From contig JALJPK010000034.1 of the NCBI GenBank assembly GCA_022968985.1, forward strand, positions 1 to 36,125: a DNA stretch of 36,125 nucleotides, in the 5' to 3' direction. Positions 16,945 through 24,758 of the stretch are shown here, one piece after another. The stretch is from Pseudomonadales bacterium (lineage in GTDB: Bacteria > Pseudomonadota > Gammaproteobacteria > Pseudomonadales > Natronospirillaceae). The notes under the pieces are model-generated. The model saw only the letters and a list, made by a program, of their open reading frames with translations. It ran no database searches and had not been told where the DNA came from. Position 1 is the first letter of the stretch. Each line of letters begins with the position of its first letter. Both the position numbers and the translations under genes were made by a program.

Positions 16945-18381
16945 TTATTCGATTACAATATTTTTAGTGATCGTAATATTGTCTTCTTTATAGCCAAAAG
17001 TGACTGAAATAATATATTCTCCAAGCTCAGAATACTGATGAGATAAAATTAAATTGGAACTTAAAATTGATTGACCATCACCAAAATCCCATTTAGGTAT
17101 TATCGACGTAACATCAGTATCACAGGGATTATAAATTGGAAAAGTTAATAACGATGAATCTATCTCTACTGTGTTGCTTGCAATCATTTGTGTATTAAAG
17201 CGCAAATAGGGTGTCGAAGGAATTAATTCACAGTTATCTGTAATTGAAGTTTGCTTATTTGTATCAATTAAAATAGTTCGACTCACATTCGCATATTGTG
17301 AATCACCTTTAACGCTCACCGGGTATATTCCAGCTGTTCTATAGAAATGCCCCACCTTGATCCCTGTTGCGAATCCTGTTGACGCTCGTGATGCACCATC
17401 CCCAAAATCCCAAATCACGTCAGACTCGTCCCAATAGGTGCAACCATCTTTTGTAACAATCTGAACTTGCGCTTCAAATAAAGCTCTAAAATAAATTGAA
17501 TGGGGAGTGCTTGGTAGCTGAACAATAGAAATAAGAGGGGTTGTTTGAGTGCAGTTGTTTTGTATCACTTGATCAACAGCATGGCTCACATCAAAAGTAA
17601 GCGATTTACCCGTACTTAATGACGCAGTATATTCCCCTTCAATCGGGTATATATGATTATAAAATCCTAACTCCAACTCTAAAGGTTCACTAGCATCCCC
17701 AAAATCCAGTTCATAGGTTCTATAAGAAGCATCATAGATATGAAAAGTAGATACACTGTCTTCACAGAAAAAATCACTCGAATCGATATTAACGATGCTT
17801 GGGTTTGGGGATACTCCGTCGATTTGTTCAACAACAATATTAACGTTTGAATCATCAGGCCCCCAGCACCATCCAATATTTGTGGCATGTAAATCAGCAC
17901 CACTAACAATTTTTTGAAATTCAATATCCTCTACAAACTCACTACCTGAATAAATTTTAATCGAATATGACCTCCCGCCTTCAAATTTATGGGTAATATA
18001 ATCTTGGGTAAATCTGATGGGTTGTGATCCATCACCAAAGTCGATAGTGGGTATCACCGATAACGCATCTTCTTCACAATGTTCAATATTATCTAATTCA
18101 ATACGAAAGATATCCGTCATAGTGTCGATAAATTCCCACTGACATTCATAGATTCGACCTATAAAGGTTCCCGTTTCGTCATCCGTGAGCCATTGTGTAT
18201 TAACGTCAGTAGACTCCGAAGTATTTGTACCAGTACCAATGTGGGTATCAGTTGTAATGTTCAAAGCAGTATTGGTGTTAGTTTGTTTTAAAGCAGCGTC
18301 AGCACCCTCATCTGAGGTGGTTATATTACACGATGAGAGTAATAGTACAGAAGTGGTTATTATCGATAATTTTTTTATCAT
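16945..18381 (-). CDS. Lipoprotein with four PKD-like modules
   Basis: A 478-residue lipoprotein: signal peptide with LLSSC (lipid-modified Cys18), a Thr/Asn/Asp-rich linker (about 20-65), then four similar modules of about 105 residues. Each has two Cys residues followed by a PKD core: DFGDGSQ (114-120), DFGDASE (226-232), DFGDGAS (325-331), DFGDGQS (432-438). The paired Cys lie near 80/102, 172/206, 277/313 and 384/420, suggesting one disulfide per module. PKD domains are Ig-like beta sandwiches that act as spacers or polysaccharide/protein contacts on the cell surface. No enzyme domain is present. AGGA precedes the ATG. It is a single gene with a likely outer-membrane location. Confidence 0.8.
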   Translation of the reverse strand: MIKKLSIITTSVLLLSSCNITTSDEGADAALKQTNTNTALNITTDTHIGTGTNTSESTDVNTQWLTDDETGTFIGRIYECQWEFIDTMTDIFRIELDNIEHCEEDALSVIPTIDFGDGSQPIRFTQDYITHKFEGGRSYSIKIYSGSEFVEDIEFQKIVSGADLHATNIGWCWGPDDSNVNIVVEQIDGVSPNPSIVNIDSSDFFCEDSVSTFHIYDASYRTYELDFGDASEPLELELGFYNHIYPIEGEYTASLSTGKSLTFDVSHAVDQVIQNNCTQTTPLISIVQLPSTPHSIYFRALFEAQVQIVTKDGCTYWDESDVIWDFGDGASRASTGFATGIKVGHFYRTAGIYPVSVKGDSQYANVSRTILIDTNKQTSITDNCELIPSTPYLRFNTQMIASNTVEIDSSLLTFPIYNPCDTDVTSIIPKWDFGDGQSILSSNLILSHQYSELGEYIISVTFGYKEDNITITKNIVIE

Positions 18382-18879
18382 TTCAAAGTCCTATTTGAGT
18401 TTTAAAAAATGAATTGTAAATTAATTATACAAATTTAGAAGCCTTAATTAATAAATTTGTTTTAATTATTGATTCAGCTTGTCTTGTTAGCTTCTATATC
18501 TTCAAATTTATCACAAATTATCAAGCCATTTAAAACTAGAGAAACAAGCAATGGGGTAAATGCTTGAATTCATACTTCTCAACAAAGGTTAACATTACTT
18601 AAAAAAACGACTCAAACCTCTGCCTTAGCACTTAATAGATTTAATGACACCCTTCAATCTTAAACGAGTATATTTAGGTAAACATGTTATTTCGAATTCG
18701 ATAATTCCTTCTGCATTACCCTAAAACACTACCCCCCATGTAACGACAAATTTCGAACCTTAGTCAACTTAGATTTAGTTATTATGAAAAGTTTATAGGT
18801 ATTGTACAATGACAGATAATACACATTAATTTTTTCTAATATTCCGTTATATTCATTTTATATTTTAAGGACACATTGT
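18382..18879. other. Intergenic region with a gene relic
   Basis: The 5' region of the PKD gene is followed by a 212-base relic (18549-18760) that also occurs at 27860-28072, then the short 5' region of a broken secreted-protein gene. No intact gene. Confidence 0.55.
18549..18760 (+). repeat. Type C relic, copy 1 (decayed coding fragment)
   Basis: Colinear with 27860-28072, roughly 70% identical by eye, from CAATGGGGT to TCGAACCT. Read in the shared frame both give a similar peptide. Here it runs QQRLTLLKKTTQTSALALN then RFNDTLQS before a stop; the other reads QQRLTPLNKSTQITAQAID then RFND. Stops interrupt both, so it is dead coding sequence, possibly from a transposase or another repeated gene I cannot name. 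Confidence 0.55.
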
Positions 18880-19384
18880 ATGCGACTATTATTTTTAATA
18901 CTTTTTTTGATTTATGCACCAGCACAGGCGGCTACTTACAATTTTACCGTGCCAGAAGGGGCAATTAATACCCTAGACATAGGTGCAGATTTATCCATTA
19001 CTACTTATTGAGTCAGTGTAAAATTTAAACACACACCCGGGTCTGGTTGGATTCCTTCAGCAGGGTTATTTATTGCAGGTGCGAAGAATTTAGCCTTTGT
19101 TACATTAGATAAAAAATTTTCTACTTTAGAACGAGTCCAATTAATCCTAAATATAAAAGATGGAGCGCACCGTTTAAAACAATATTAAAAAAACATTAGC
19201 TGTATCAACCACACTTGAACAATGGGTGTACTTTTCAGTTCGTTTAAGCGGCGGCATCGTTGAGGTATCCAGCGAAAACAGCTATATCAAACAAGATTTG
19301 GGGTTTAATCCTCTTAGAGTCGATTATATGGTTTCCTCGGCAGATGCTTCTGTTGGTGTTTGGATTGATGATGATTGTAGTTAA
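18880..19384 (+). pseudogene. Broken secreted protein gene
   Basis: It starts well: AAGGA 9 bases before an ATG and a signal peptide MRLLFLILFLIYAPAQA. After 43 codons there is an in-frame TGA (19009). Reading through continues sensibly to codon 102, then a stop at 19186 beside a run of seven A (19187-19193). The protein resumes in the +1 frame as TLAVSTTLEQWVYFSVRLSG and ends VGVWIDDDCS at a TAA. The beta-rich sequence with GSGWIPSAGLFIAG suggests a LamG/concanavalin-like or other beta-sandwich secreted protein. At least two lesions make it non-functional, barring sequence error in the A-tract. Confidence 0.7.
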
Positions 19385-19518
19385 ATAAAACAAACCAAAG
19401 GGACATCTACTTTTGTTATTCATATCGACACCCACTATAATATTGTGATTAGAATAATAAATAGTGTGAGTGACCCAGAATAACAAAATAGTTATTCAGG
19501 GCCAGCTTTAAATAGTAT

Positions 19519-20283
19519 TTACAATGGATTAAACACAGGGAAATCAAAGTTGTATTTTTTTAAAATATTTTTGTATTCATCCGTTTTCTTAAATTCAATA
19601 ATTTCTTCGGTAAACATTGCTGCAAGCGCTTTTGAATTTGGTTTAATCCGGGAGAAAGCCATATAACAAGGGCCCTCATCAATAATAGGAGTTAGAAACT
19701 TAATTTTATCATCTATCCCATCTTTTTTGGCGCTCATCAAAATAGTCGGTTTATTTCCTACCGCAATATCAAACCGATTACGTATCAGCATGTTCACCAA
19801 ATTATCTTCCGCGCTAACTGGCATTTTATTCAAATAATTAGCATTGTCATAATCTTTACCATGGGAATAACCACTGATATTACTGATGTCATACTGTTGT
19901 AATTTTTTTAAATCACCATCAAAAACAATATCACTATTTTCTCTGACAAATAAATAACTAGATTCAAAGATATGAGGCACTCCAGTATGGATAACAGAAC
20001 TAGCACGTTCAGGCGTATTAAAAAAGTGGATAACCATATCTACTGTACCGGTTTCTAAATTTTTTAAGACCCTAGACCAAGGGTATCGTTCGTATACTAA
20101 TTCGATATCTAACCTTTTGGCTACAGCTTCTGCAATTTCAAGGGAAGAGCCATAATACTTCCCATCTTGGACAAAATAAAATGGGGGGTAATCCGTTTCA
20201 CCTAAAGCAACAGTTAATTGGACTTGACTAGAAAATGAAATAAGTGGAATGTATAATATAATAAAAAAGATAAGTGCTTTCAT
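19519..20283 (-). CDS. Periplasmic solute-binding protein, family 3
   Basis: A 254-residue SBP_bac_3 (amino-acid-type) binding protein: signal peptide (1-19), VALGETDYPPFYFVQDGKYYG (typical first lobe; cited residues 25-45), the PWSR motif at 68-71, GTVDMVIHFFNTPER (79-93) and a C-terminal helical ending. Standalone proteins of this kind in marine gammaproteobacteria usually have no permease beside them, and none is here. It lies 233 bases after a histidine kinase gene on the same strand and has its own AGGAGG before the ATG. A role as ligand receptor for the kinase is plausible but inferred; scavenging of a solute for a distant transporter is the alternative. Confidence 0.85.
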   Translation of the reverse strand: MKALIFFIILYIPLISFSSQVQLTVALGETDYPPFYFVQDGKYYGSSLEIAEAVAKRLDIELVYERYPWSRVLKNLETGTVDMVIHFFNTPERASSVIHTGVPHIFESSYLFVRENSDIVFDGDLKKLQQYDISNISGYSHGKDYDNANYLNKMPVSAEDNLVNMLIRNRFDIAVGNKPTILMSAKKDGIDDKIKFLTPIIDEGPCYMAFSRIKPNSKALAAMFTEEIIEFKKTDEYKNILKKYNFDFPVFNPL

Positions 20284-20516
20284 ATATCCTCCTATAAATT
20301 AAGATTGATAGCAGTATAGATTTAATTATTCTAATTTTCAAAACCAGTTAACAATAATATACAATTTATAAAATCTTATTTTTTGTAGATTAAAACTAAA
20401 AAAACAAAAAGGTAAAATTATAAATATTGATAGTTCTAAAATTGTTTTTTGTGTTGACGTTTTTTTTGAGAACAACAATACAGTAAAGAAGTCTCTAATG
20501 AAGAAAACTGAAAACA

Positions 20517-22025
20517 TCAAGAAAAAACCACGTTTTGAGTTGGACTGCTATTCGATACCCTAGGTATTGTGATAATAAAATTGGTACCGACTGCAACAAC
20601 CGATTCACATATAACTATTCCTCCAAATTTATGGTGCACTATATTAAAAACAATATGAGTGCCTAATCCTGTCCCGCCTTTGTTTCTTTTTGTAGTATAA
20701 AAGGGTTCAAATACTGTTTTCACAGCTTTCTGATCCATGCCTTTACCATTGTCTTTAATATTGATGATTGTATTTATCTCGTTTTGAGAGGCTTGTATTG
20801 ATATTTCTCTATTGTCAATTTCATACTCATCAAAAGCATGGATATAAGCATTAATAATTAAGTTGGTTAATACCTGTGCTAATTGACCCGCATTGATTTT
20901 TAAAAATATATTTTCATTAATATCAGTAGTGAATTTTACTGCGCTGGTTTTAAAACGAGGTAATAGTGAACTATGAATTTCATCGACATATTGTTTTAGA
21001 CAAATCTCGCGCTCATTGTCTATCGACTGATCAACGGCTACTTGTTTAAAATTTGAGATAAGACTGGATACACGAAACAAATGATTCAGAGTTAACTCAG
21101 CCGCTTTTTCTATATTTTTAAAAGCGTCAATCAAACTGGAAGATGATAATGTTTTATTTTCCATCGAGGCTTTTATTTTAGTTGTTTCGTCGATTAACAT
21201 CGAAGTGGCGGTAATCCCTATACCCACAGGTGTATTAATTTCGTGGGCAACCCCTGCCACTAAAGAGCCTAACGATGCCATCTTTTCCGATTCAATTAAC
21301 ATGCTTTGCATACGATTAAGTTCTTCAATAGCAGCTGATAATTCATTGTTTTTCTTTTCCGAGGCAATCATTAAATTTTCGATTTTTGCAATGATACGAT
21401 TAAAGGTAGATGAGACTCGGCTAATTTCTGTATTGTTTTTGCTAAACTCTAAGCGCTGGGTTAAATCTGCAGTATCATCAGCAATTTGCTTCATTGATAA
21501 TTCAAGTTTTTCTAACGGCAAAACAATAAATTTTCTACTGTAAGCATAAAGTAACAATGAAATAAGCAACATTGTTATAAGCAGTTGCACAATAAACCCC
21601 TCGATGAGTTCGTTGATTAATTTATTTTTTGAAGAGGTATCAATTTTGATAAGAACATGACCTAATTTTTTATCTGTTTTGTCTTTATAAAAAAGAGGTA
21701 ACTGTATATTGTAAAGGCCATCTGCAGTCGTTGGAGTCGTTTTTGCAATTTCAGTATTATCCAGGTCGCGCACTTCAATATAACTGACTAAACTTGATTT
21801 TATTTCTGAGTCAATGGCTTCTTGAATTTGATCGTAATCATAATACCATAGAGAAATAGGCACTACTTTTGTTAATCTATTTTCTAATATTAATATTTGT
21901 TCTTGTTCGAGTTGAGTAAAAAGTTTATTAATTTTTAGATAAGAATAAAAGTTTGCAATTGAATATATAATAAAAATACTGACCAAACTTATTATTAATA
22001 ATTTATAAACTAAAGAATTCTTCAT
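20517..22025 (-). CDS. Membrane sensor histidine kinase
   Basis: A 502-residue kinase. The first helix is 7-29; a periplasmic sensor of about 110 residues follows (about 30-143, containing SLWYYDYDQIQEAIDSEI), then a second helix 144-161, a HAMP-like linker (162-215), coiled coil, the H-box GVAHEINTPVG with His261, N-box around Asn388-Asn392, G1 DNGKGM (425-430), F-box FEPFYTTKR (439-447) and G2 GGTGLG (450-455). All catalytic motifs are intact. It starts 3 bases after the response regulator gene, so the two are co-transcribed and presumably a cognate pair. The ribosome binding site is weak, consistent with coupling to the upstream gene. The signal is unknown. Confidence 0.92.
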   Translation of the reverse strand: MKNSLVYKLLIISLVSIFIIYSIANFYSYLKINKLFTQLEQEQILILENRLTKVVPISLWYYDYDQIQEAIDSEIKSSLVSYIEVRDLDNTEIAKTTPTTADGLYNIQLPLFYKDKTDKKLGHVLIKIDTSSKNKLINELIEGFIVQLLITMLLISLLLYAYSRKFIVLPLEKLELSMKQIADDTADLTQRLEFSKNNTEISRVSSTFNRIIAKIENLMIASEKKNNELSAAIEELNRMQSMLIESEKMASLGSLVAGVAHEINTPVGIGITATSMLIDETTKIKASMENKTLSSSSLIDAFKNIEKAAELTLNHLFRVSSLISNFKQVAVDQSIDNEREICLKQYVDEIHSSLLPRFKTSAVKFTTDINENIFLKINAGQLAQVLTNLIINAYIHAFDEYEIDNREISIQASQNEINTIINIKDNGKGMDQKAVKTVFEPFYTTKRNKGGTGLGTHIVFNIVHHKFGGIVICESVVAVGTNFIITIPRVSNSSPTQNVVFS

Positions 22026-22028
22026 TAT

Positions 22029-22961
22029 TTATTTTCTACTTGATATATTATCGTAACCCACTGAAATATAATTCATAAAAAGGTTAAGTAATATGTGATC
22101 GATGTCTTCTGTATGTTTGAGTGATTCAATAAATAATAGAATTTCGTGATCCTTCCTTTTAATGCAACAATAAAAATTATTTTCAAAAAAAACAAAATTA
22201 GTCCCATCTATATTATCCAGCTGTTCAAATGGAATTAAATCACAATAATCTCGCCAATTACCACCAACAGCATTATCAAAACGCCCGGTAGCATGAATAA
22301 TATCTTTGTCTAATACTTGAAAGGAACTCATCATTAGCAGGGATTCATATTCATTACCTGATAAAAATTTTAATAATGAATCTAATACTGAATCACAAAA
22401 AGAATGAATATCTTGTTTTTTAAAAATTCTATCGGAGAGTTGTACCATCTCAGAGAGCTGCTCACAGCTTCTTGATATTGTTTTAATGTCGCGATAAGAC
22501 CTTAAACAAGAATAGAGTAAGGTATTTAATTTCCTGTTGGTTAATTCTGTTTTTTCTTTGTAGTCATGGATATCATATTTTACGATCACCTTGTCTTCTG
22601 GAGCGTCGCCTGGCTGCCCTGTTCTTAATACAATACGAACACTTTTATTTAATAATGTTTTTCGAATCCAATCAGCAACAAGTAAACCCGCATCTGGGGT
22701 TTCCATTACAACATCAAGTAAAACAACGGCAATATCCACCTCTTTTAGCATAATCTCTTTAGCTTCTTGACCAGAATATGCATGAAGAATTTCCAACACA
22801 CCGCCATCAAATGTAAAATCATGTAAAACAAGTTTAGTTACTTCGTGAACATCTTTTTCATCATCCACAATTAATAATTTATATTTTATAACTTTTTTAG
22901 AATCAGAAACAGGGGTAGGATCAGGCTCATCAGCAAATAGAAAATCAGAATCGTCACTCAT
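22029..22961 (-). CDS. REC-DUF3369 response regulator
   Basis: A 310-residue protein with a short acidic N-tail (DFLFADEPDP), a receiver domain with Asp33/Asp34, phosphoacceptor Asp83 (VLLDVVM), Thr114 (RTG) and Lys135 (DYKEK), then a DUF3369-type region from about 165 to the end. Many relatives carry an additional GGDEF, EAL or HD-GYP output after DUF3369; this one has none, so its output is probably by protein contact. GGAG lies 7 bases before the ATG. It is the first gene of the regulator-kinase pair. Confidence 0.88.
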   Translation of the reverse strand: MSDDSDFLFADEPDPTPVSDSKKVIKYKLLIVDDEKDVHEVTKLVLHDFTFDGGVLEILHAYSGQEAKEIMLKEVDIAVVLLDVVMETPDAGLLVADWIRKTLLNKSVRIVLRTGQPGDAPEDKVIVKYDIHDYKEKTELTNRKLNTLLYSCLRSYRDIKTISRSCEQLSEMVQLSDRIFKKQDIHSFCDSVLDSLLKFLSGNEYESLLMMSSFQVLDKDIIHATGRFDNAVGGNWRDYCDLIPFEQLDNIDGTNFVFFENNFYCCIKRKDHEILLFIESLKHTEDIDHILLNLFMNYISVGYDNISSRK

Positions 22962-23542
22962 TATAAAAGCTCCGTAAAATTAATTGGCAGAATATAATTT
23001 AATATAGTACATAAAAGTCAATTAGTGCTGCGTTCAACTTTAATCGGTATCAAAAACTATTTTTAGCCCTGTGTCGTTACATTTAAATACATATAGTAGA
23101 CACAAAATTGGTCGAGCATTTACAAATCACTCTTGGTCAAGCTACCAACTCAATACACTGAATAAAGGTATCACGCTACTAACCCCATATGGTTGCTACT
23201 TAAATTTAGGAAAGATAGTCAGACTCTTAAAGCTAATTACCGCGCTTTATTCGAAAATGTTATGGATCAATTATGATTGGATGAAATTAGAGAGCTCACT
23301 AATAAACCCTAGAATAAAGGGAAGAGAATTTTATTTAAAAATAATTGAACAACAACTGGGCCGCAGCATGTTACTTGCTTGTAAGGGGGGCGATACGCTC
23401 TCAAACCTATCGTTGTGTCTTGTAATGTATTTTATCGTTAAAATATAAACAAAAAAGGCCGCAAACTTACGGCCGTTGTTAATGTTTTTTTGATCTAATA
23501 TCGATCAATAAATCGTTCCCTTAAATAGGCATTTAGATTTGT
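22962..23542. other. Intergenic region, one doubtful ORF
   Basis: The 5' region of the regulator gene is followed by sequence with one plus-strand frame (23071-23448, 125 codons, GTG start) that has no ribosome binding site and no recognisable domain; I do not call it a gene. A terminator lies at 23450-23474. Confidence 0.5.
23450..23474 (-). terminator. Terminator hairpin
   Basis: GGCCG (23457-23461) and CGGCC (23470-23474) form the stem. A run of A at 23450-23456 gives the U-tract on the minus strand. It is suited to the solute-binding protein gene whose remains lie upstream; a looser T-run on the plus side may make it bidirectional. Confidence 0.65.
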
Positions 23543-23842
23543 TTATCGATATTTATTCAGAATCCGTGTAATCGTCCCATTTTTAACTAACCGTTCAAGT
23601 TCTATTATTACCTTGTCTCCAATTTTATCTTCTTTAGACGTACTCCAACTGATTTTATTTTCCGATATTGTAAACGAACTTGACTGATAATCTTTAGCTG
23701 TTTGTACCTTGGTTAGTTTGTGATAGTTAAATATCAAGTCAGATAAAATAAAGCCATCTATTCGATCAGATTCAAGCATCATGTAGTTTTGATTTGTTTT
23801 AAAATAAATTTCAGTGAGAACAAACCTAATTGGGACATTCAC
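23543..23842 (-). pseudogene. C-terminal remnant of solute-binding protein
   Basis: A 99-codon frame resembling the last third of a family-3 solute-binding protein: YMMLESDRIDGFILSDLIF (a lobe segment with the typical RIDGFI), then a strand-rich stretch and LERLVKNGTITRILNKYR, the classic last helix. No signal peptide or first lobe precedes it. The start would be a GTG without a good ribosome binding site, and a stop lies shortly upstream. A detached signal peptide with a good start occurs 500 bases upstream on the same strand (24346-24438), so both may be ends of one broken gene. Confidence 0.6.
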
Positions 23843-23964
23843 TTTTACATATCCCTACTCTGATTCAAATTAAATTTACTAATGGGAAAGGTTGTATCTT
23901 GAATTTGACTTTGGCAATCAATAAAAAAGGCCTGCAATTAAACAACTGACCCAATATAAACCAC

Positions 23965-24162
23965 CTACTTTTTGATAATAACAATTGGCTCAGGTTTGAG
24001 ATTGTATTGCGCTATTATTGTTTTGGCTTCAAGCTCGGTTAACACCTCTGGGGCCAGCCGAGCAAGATCTTGATCATTTGTAAACATCGAACGTAACAGT
24101 AATGCTGTATATACTTCTAACCTTTCAGTTTGGGTTGTACATCTTGATTTACAAAAAGTCAT
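23965..24162 (-). CDS. Small hypothetical protein (overlapping pair, second)
   Basis: A 65-residue frame from the ATG at 24162 that reads like a real protein: acidic/helical, with RLEVYTALLLRSMFTN, LAPEVLTELEAKTIIAQYN and ending KPEPIVIIKK. It overlaps the end of the preceding small ORF by 14 bases, suggesting coupled translation or one gene split by a frameshift. The ribosome binding site is unclear. No family recognised. Confidence 0.4.
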   Translation of the reverse strand: MTFCKSRCTTQTERLEVYTALLLRSMFTNDQDLARLAPEVLTELEAKTIIAQYNLKPEPIVIIKK

Positions 24163-24304
24163 TATATACACGAGCCATCTCTTCCCAAATCACTAAAATC
24201 GATTCTGGGTCATAATCTCTTTTGTATAAATCCACAGCCATTTCGTAGGTGATAGCGTCTACAATCTCGAATGTATCCGTAGTATTTTTAATTCGAACCA
24301 GCAT
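24149..24304 (-). CDS. Small hypothetical protein (overlapping pair, first)
   Basis: A 51-residue acidic frame beginning MLVRIKNTTDTFEIVDAIT and ending WEEMARVYNDFL. Composition is protein-like, unlike the surrounding AT-rich filler. No ribosome binding site is obvious before the ATG. It overlaps the next ORF by 14 bases in another frame. It could be a genuine small gene pair or the two halves of a single frameshifted gene. No family recognised. Confidence 0.35.
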   Translation of the reverse strand: MLVRIKNTTDTFEIVDAITYEMAVDLYKRDYDPESILVIWEEMARVYNDFL

Positions 24305-24345
24305 TTTTTGTGATAATGTTTTATGTACGTAACTATTAAATTAAA

Positions 24346-24438
24346 TTAGATTTCATTTACATCCACTTCTATCGTTTTATTATCTGCAAAAATAATGCTG
24401 GGTAATGTGATAAAAATCAAAAAACTTAAAAATTTCAT
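24346..24438 (-). pseudogene. Orphan signal peptide, N-terminal gene remnant
   Basis: AGGGA stands 6 bases before an ATG that opens a 30-codon frame: a clear signal peptide (MKFLSFLIFITLPSIIFA) and 12 further residues, then TAA. It looks like the start of an exported protein cut short, most simply the beginning of the solute-binding protein whose end remains at 23543-23842. Confidence 0.5.
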
Positions 24439-24758
24439 TTAATTCCCTATTATGCCAATTAGCTATTTAAAGAGACTTTAATACTTCTATATTGGTTTGA
24501 GTGTCCTTATTTTTAATAACTTACAACAATTTATTTGGACTATATCCGTCGTTAAAACATTAGAGTAAACAAACAAAAAAATCAGCTTTAAATCAAACTA
24601 ACTAAGATTATTACTGCATTTTAGTTGACGAGTAAATCGAGTGTAATATTGATGTAATCGATTAACTCATATAGAATATTTTTTTAAATTTAAGCGGATT
24701 TTAAATAGGGAACTTTCTAAGAATCTGCACTATTAACGCATTATCAACAGGAACTTGA
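24439..24758. other. Intergenic region between divergent genes
   Basis: No gene. It carries a good sigma70-like promoter for the large lipoprotein gene and, leftward, should hold the promoter of the broken exported-protein gene. Confidence 0.5.
24649..24677 (+). promoter_or_regulatory. Candidate sigma70 promoter of large lipoprotein gene
   Basis: TTGATG (24649-24654) and TAGAAT (24672-24677) are separated by exactly 17 bases, about 80 bases before the start codon. Confidence 0.45.

Noticed and set aside
19244-19486. 80-codon minus-strand frame
   Set aside because: Antisense to the better-supported secreted-protein pseudogene and lacks start signals.
20338-20520. 60-codon hydrophobic frame overlapping the kinase stop codon
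   Set aside because: The TGATG overlap would allow coupling, but the peptide is Phe/Ile-rich AT-driven sequence without a recognisable pattern; could be real but not supported.
23071-23448. 125-codon plus-strand frame with GTG start
   Set aside because: No ribosome binding site, no recognisable domain, irregular composition; left as intergenic.
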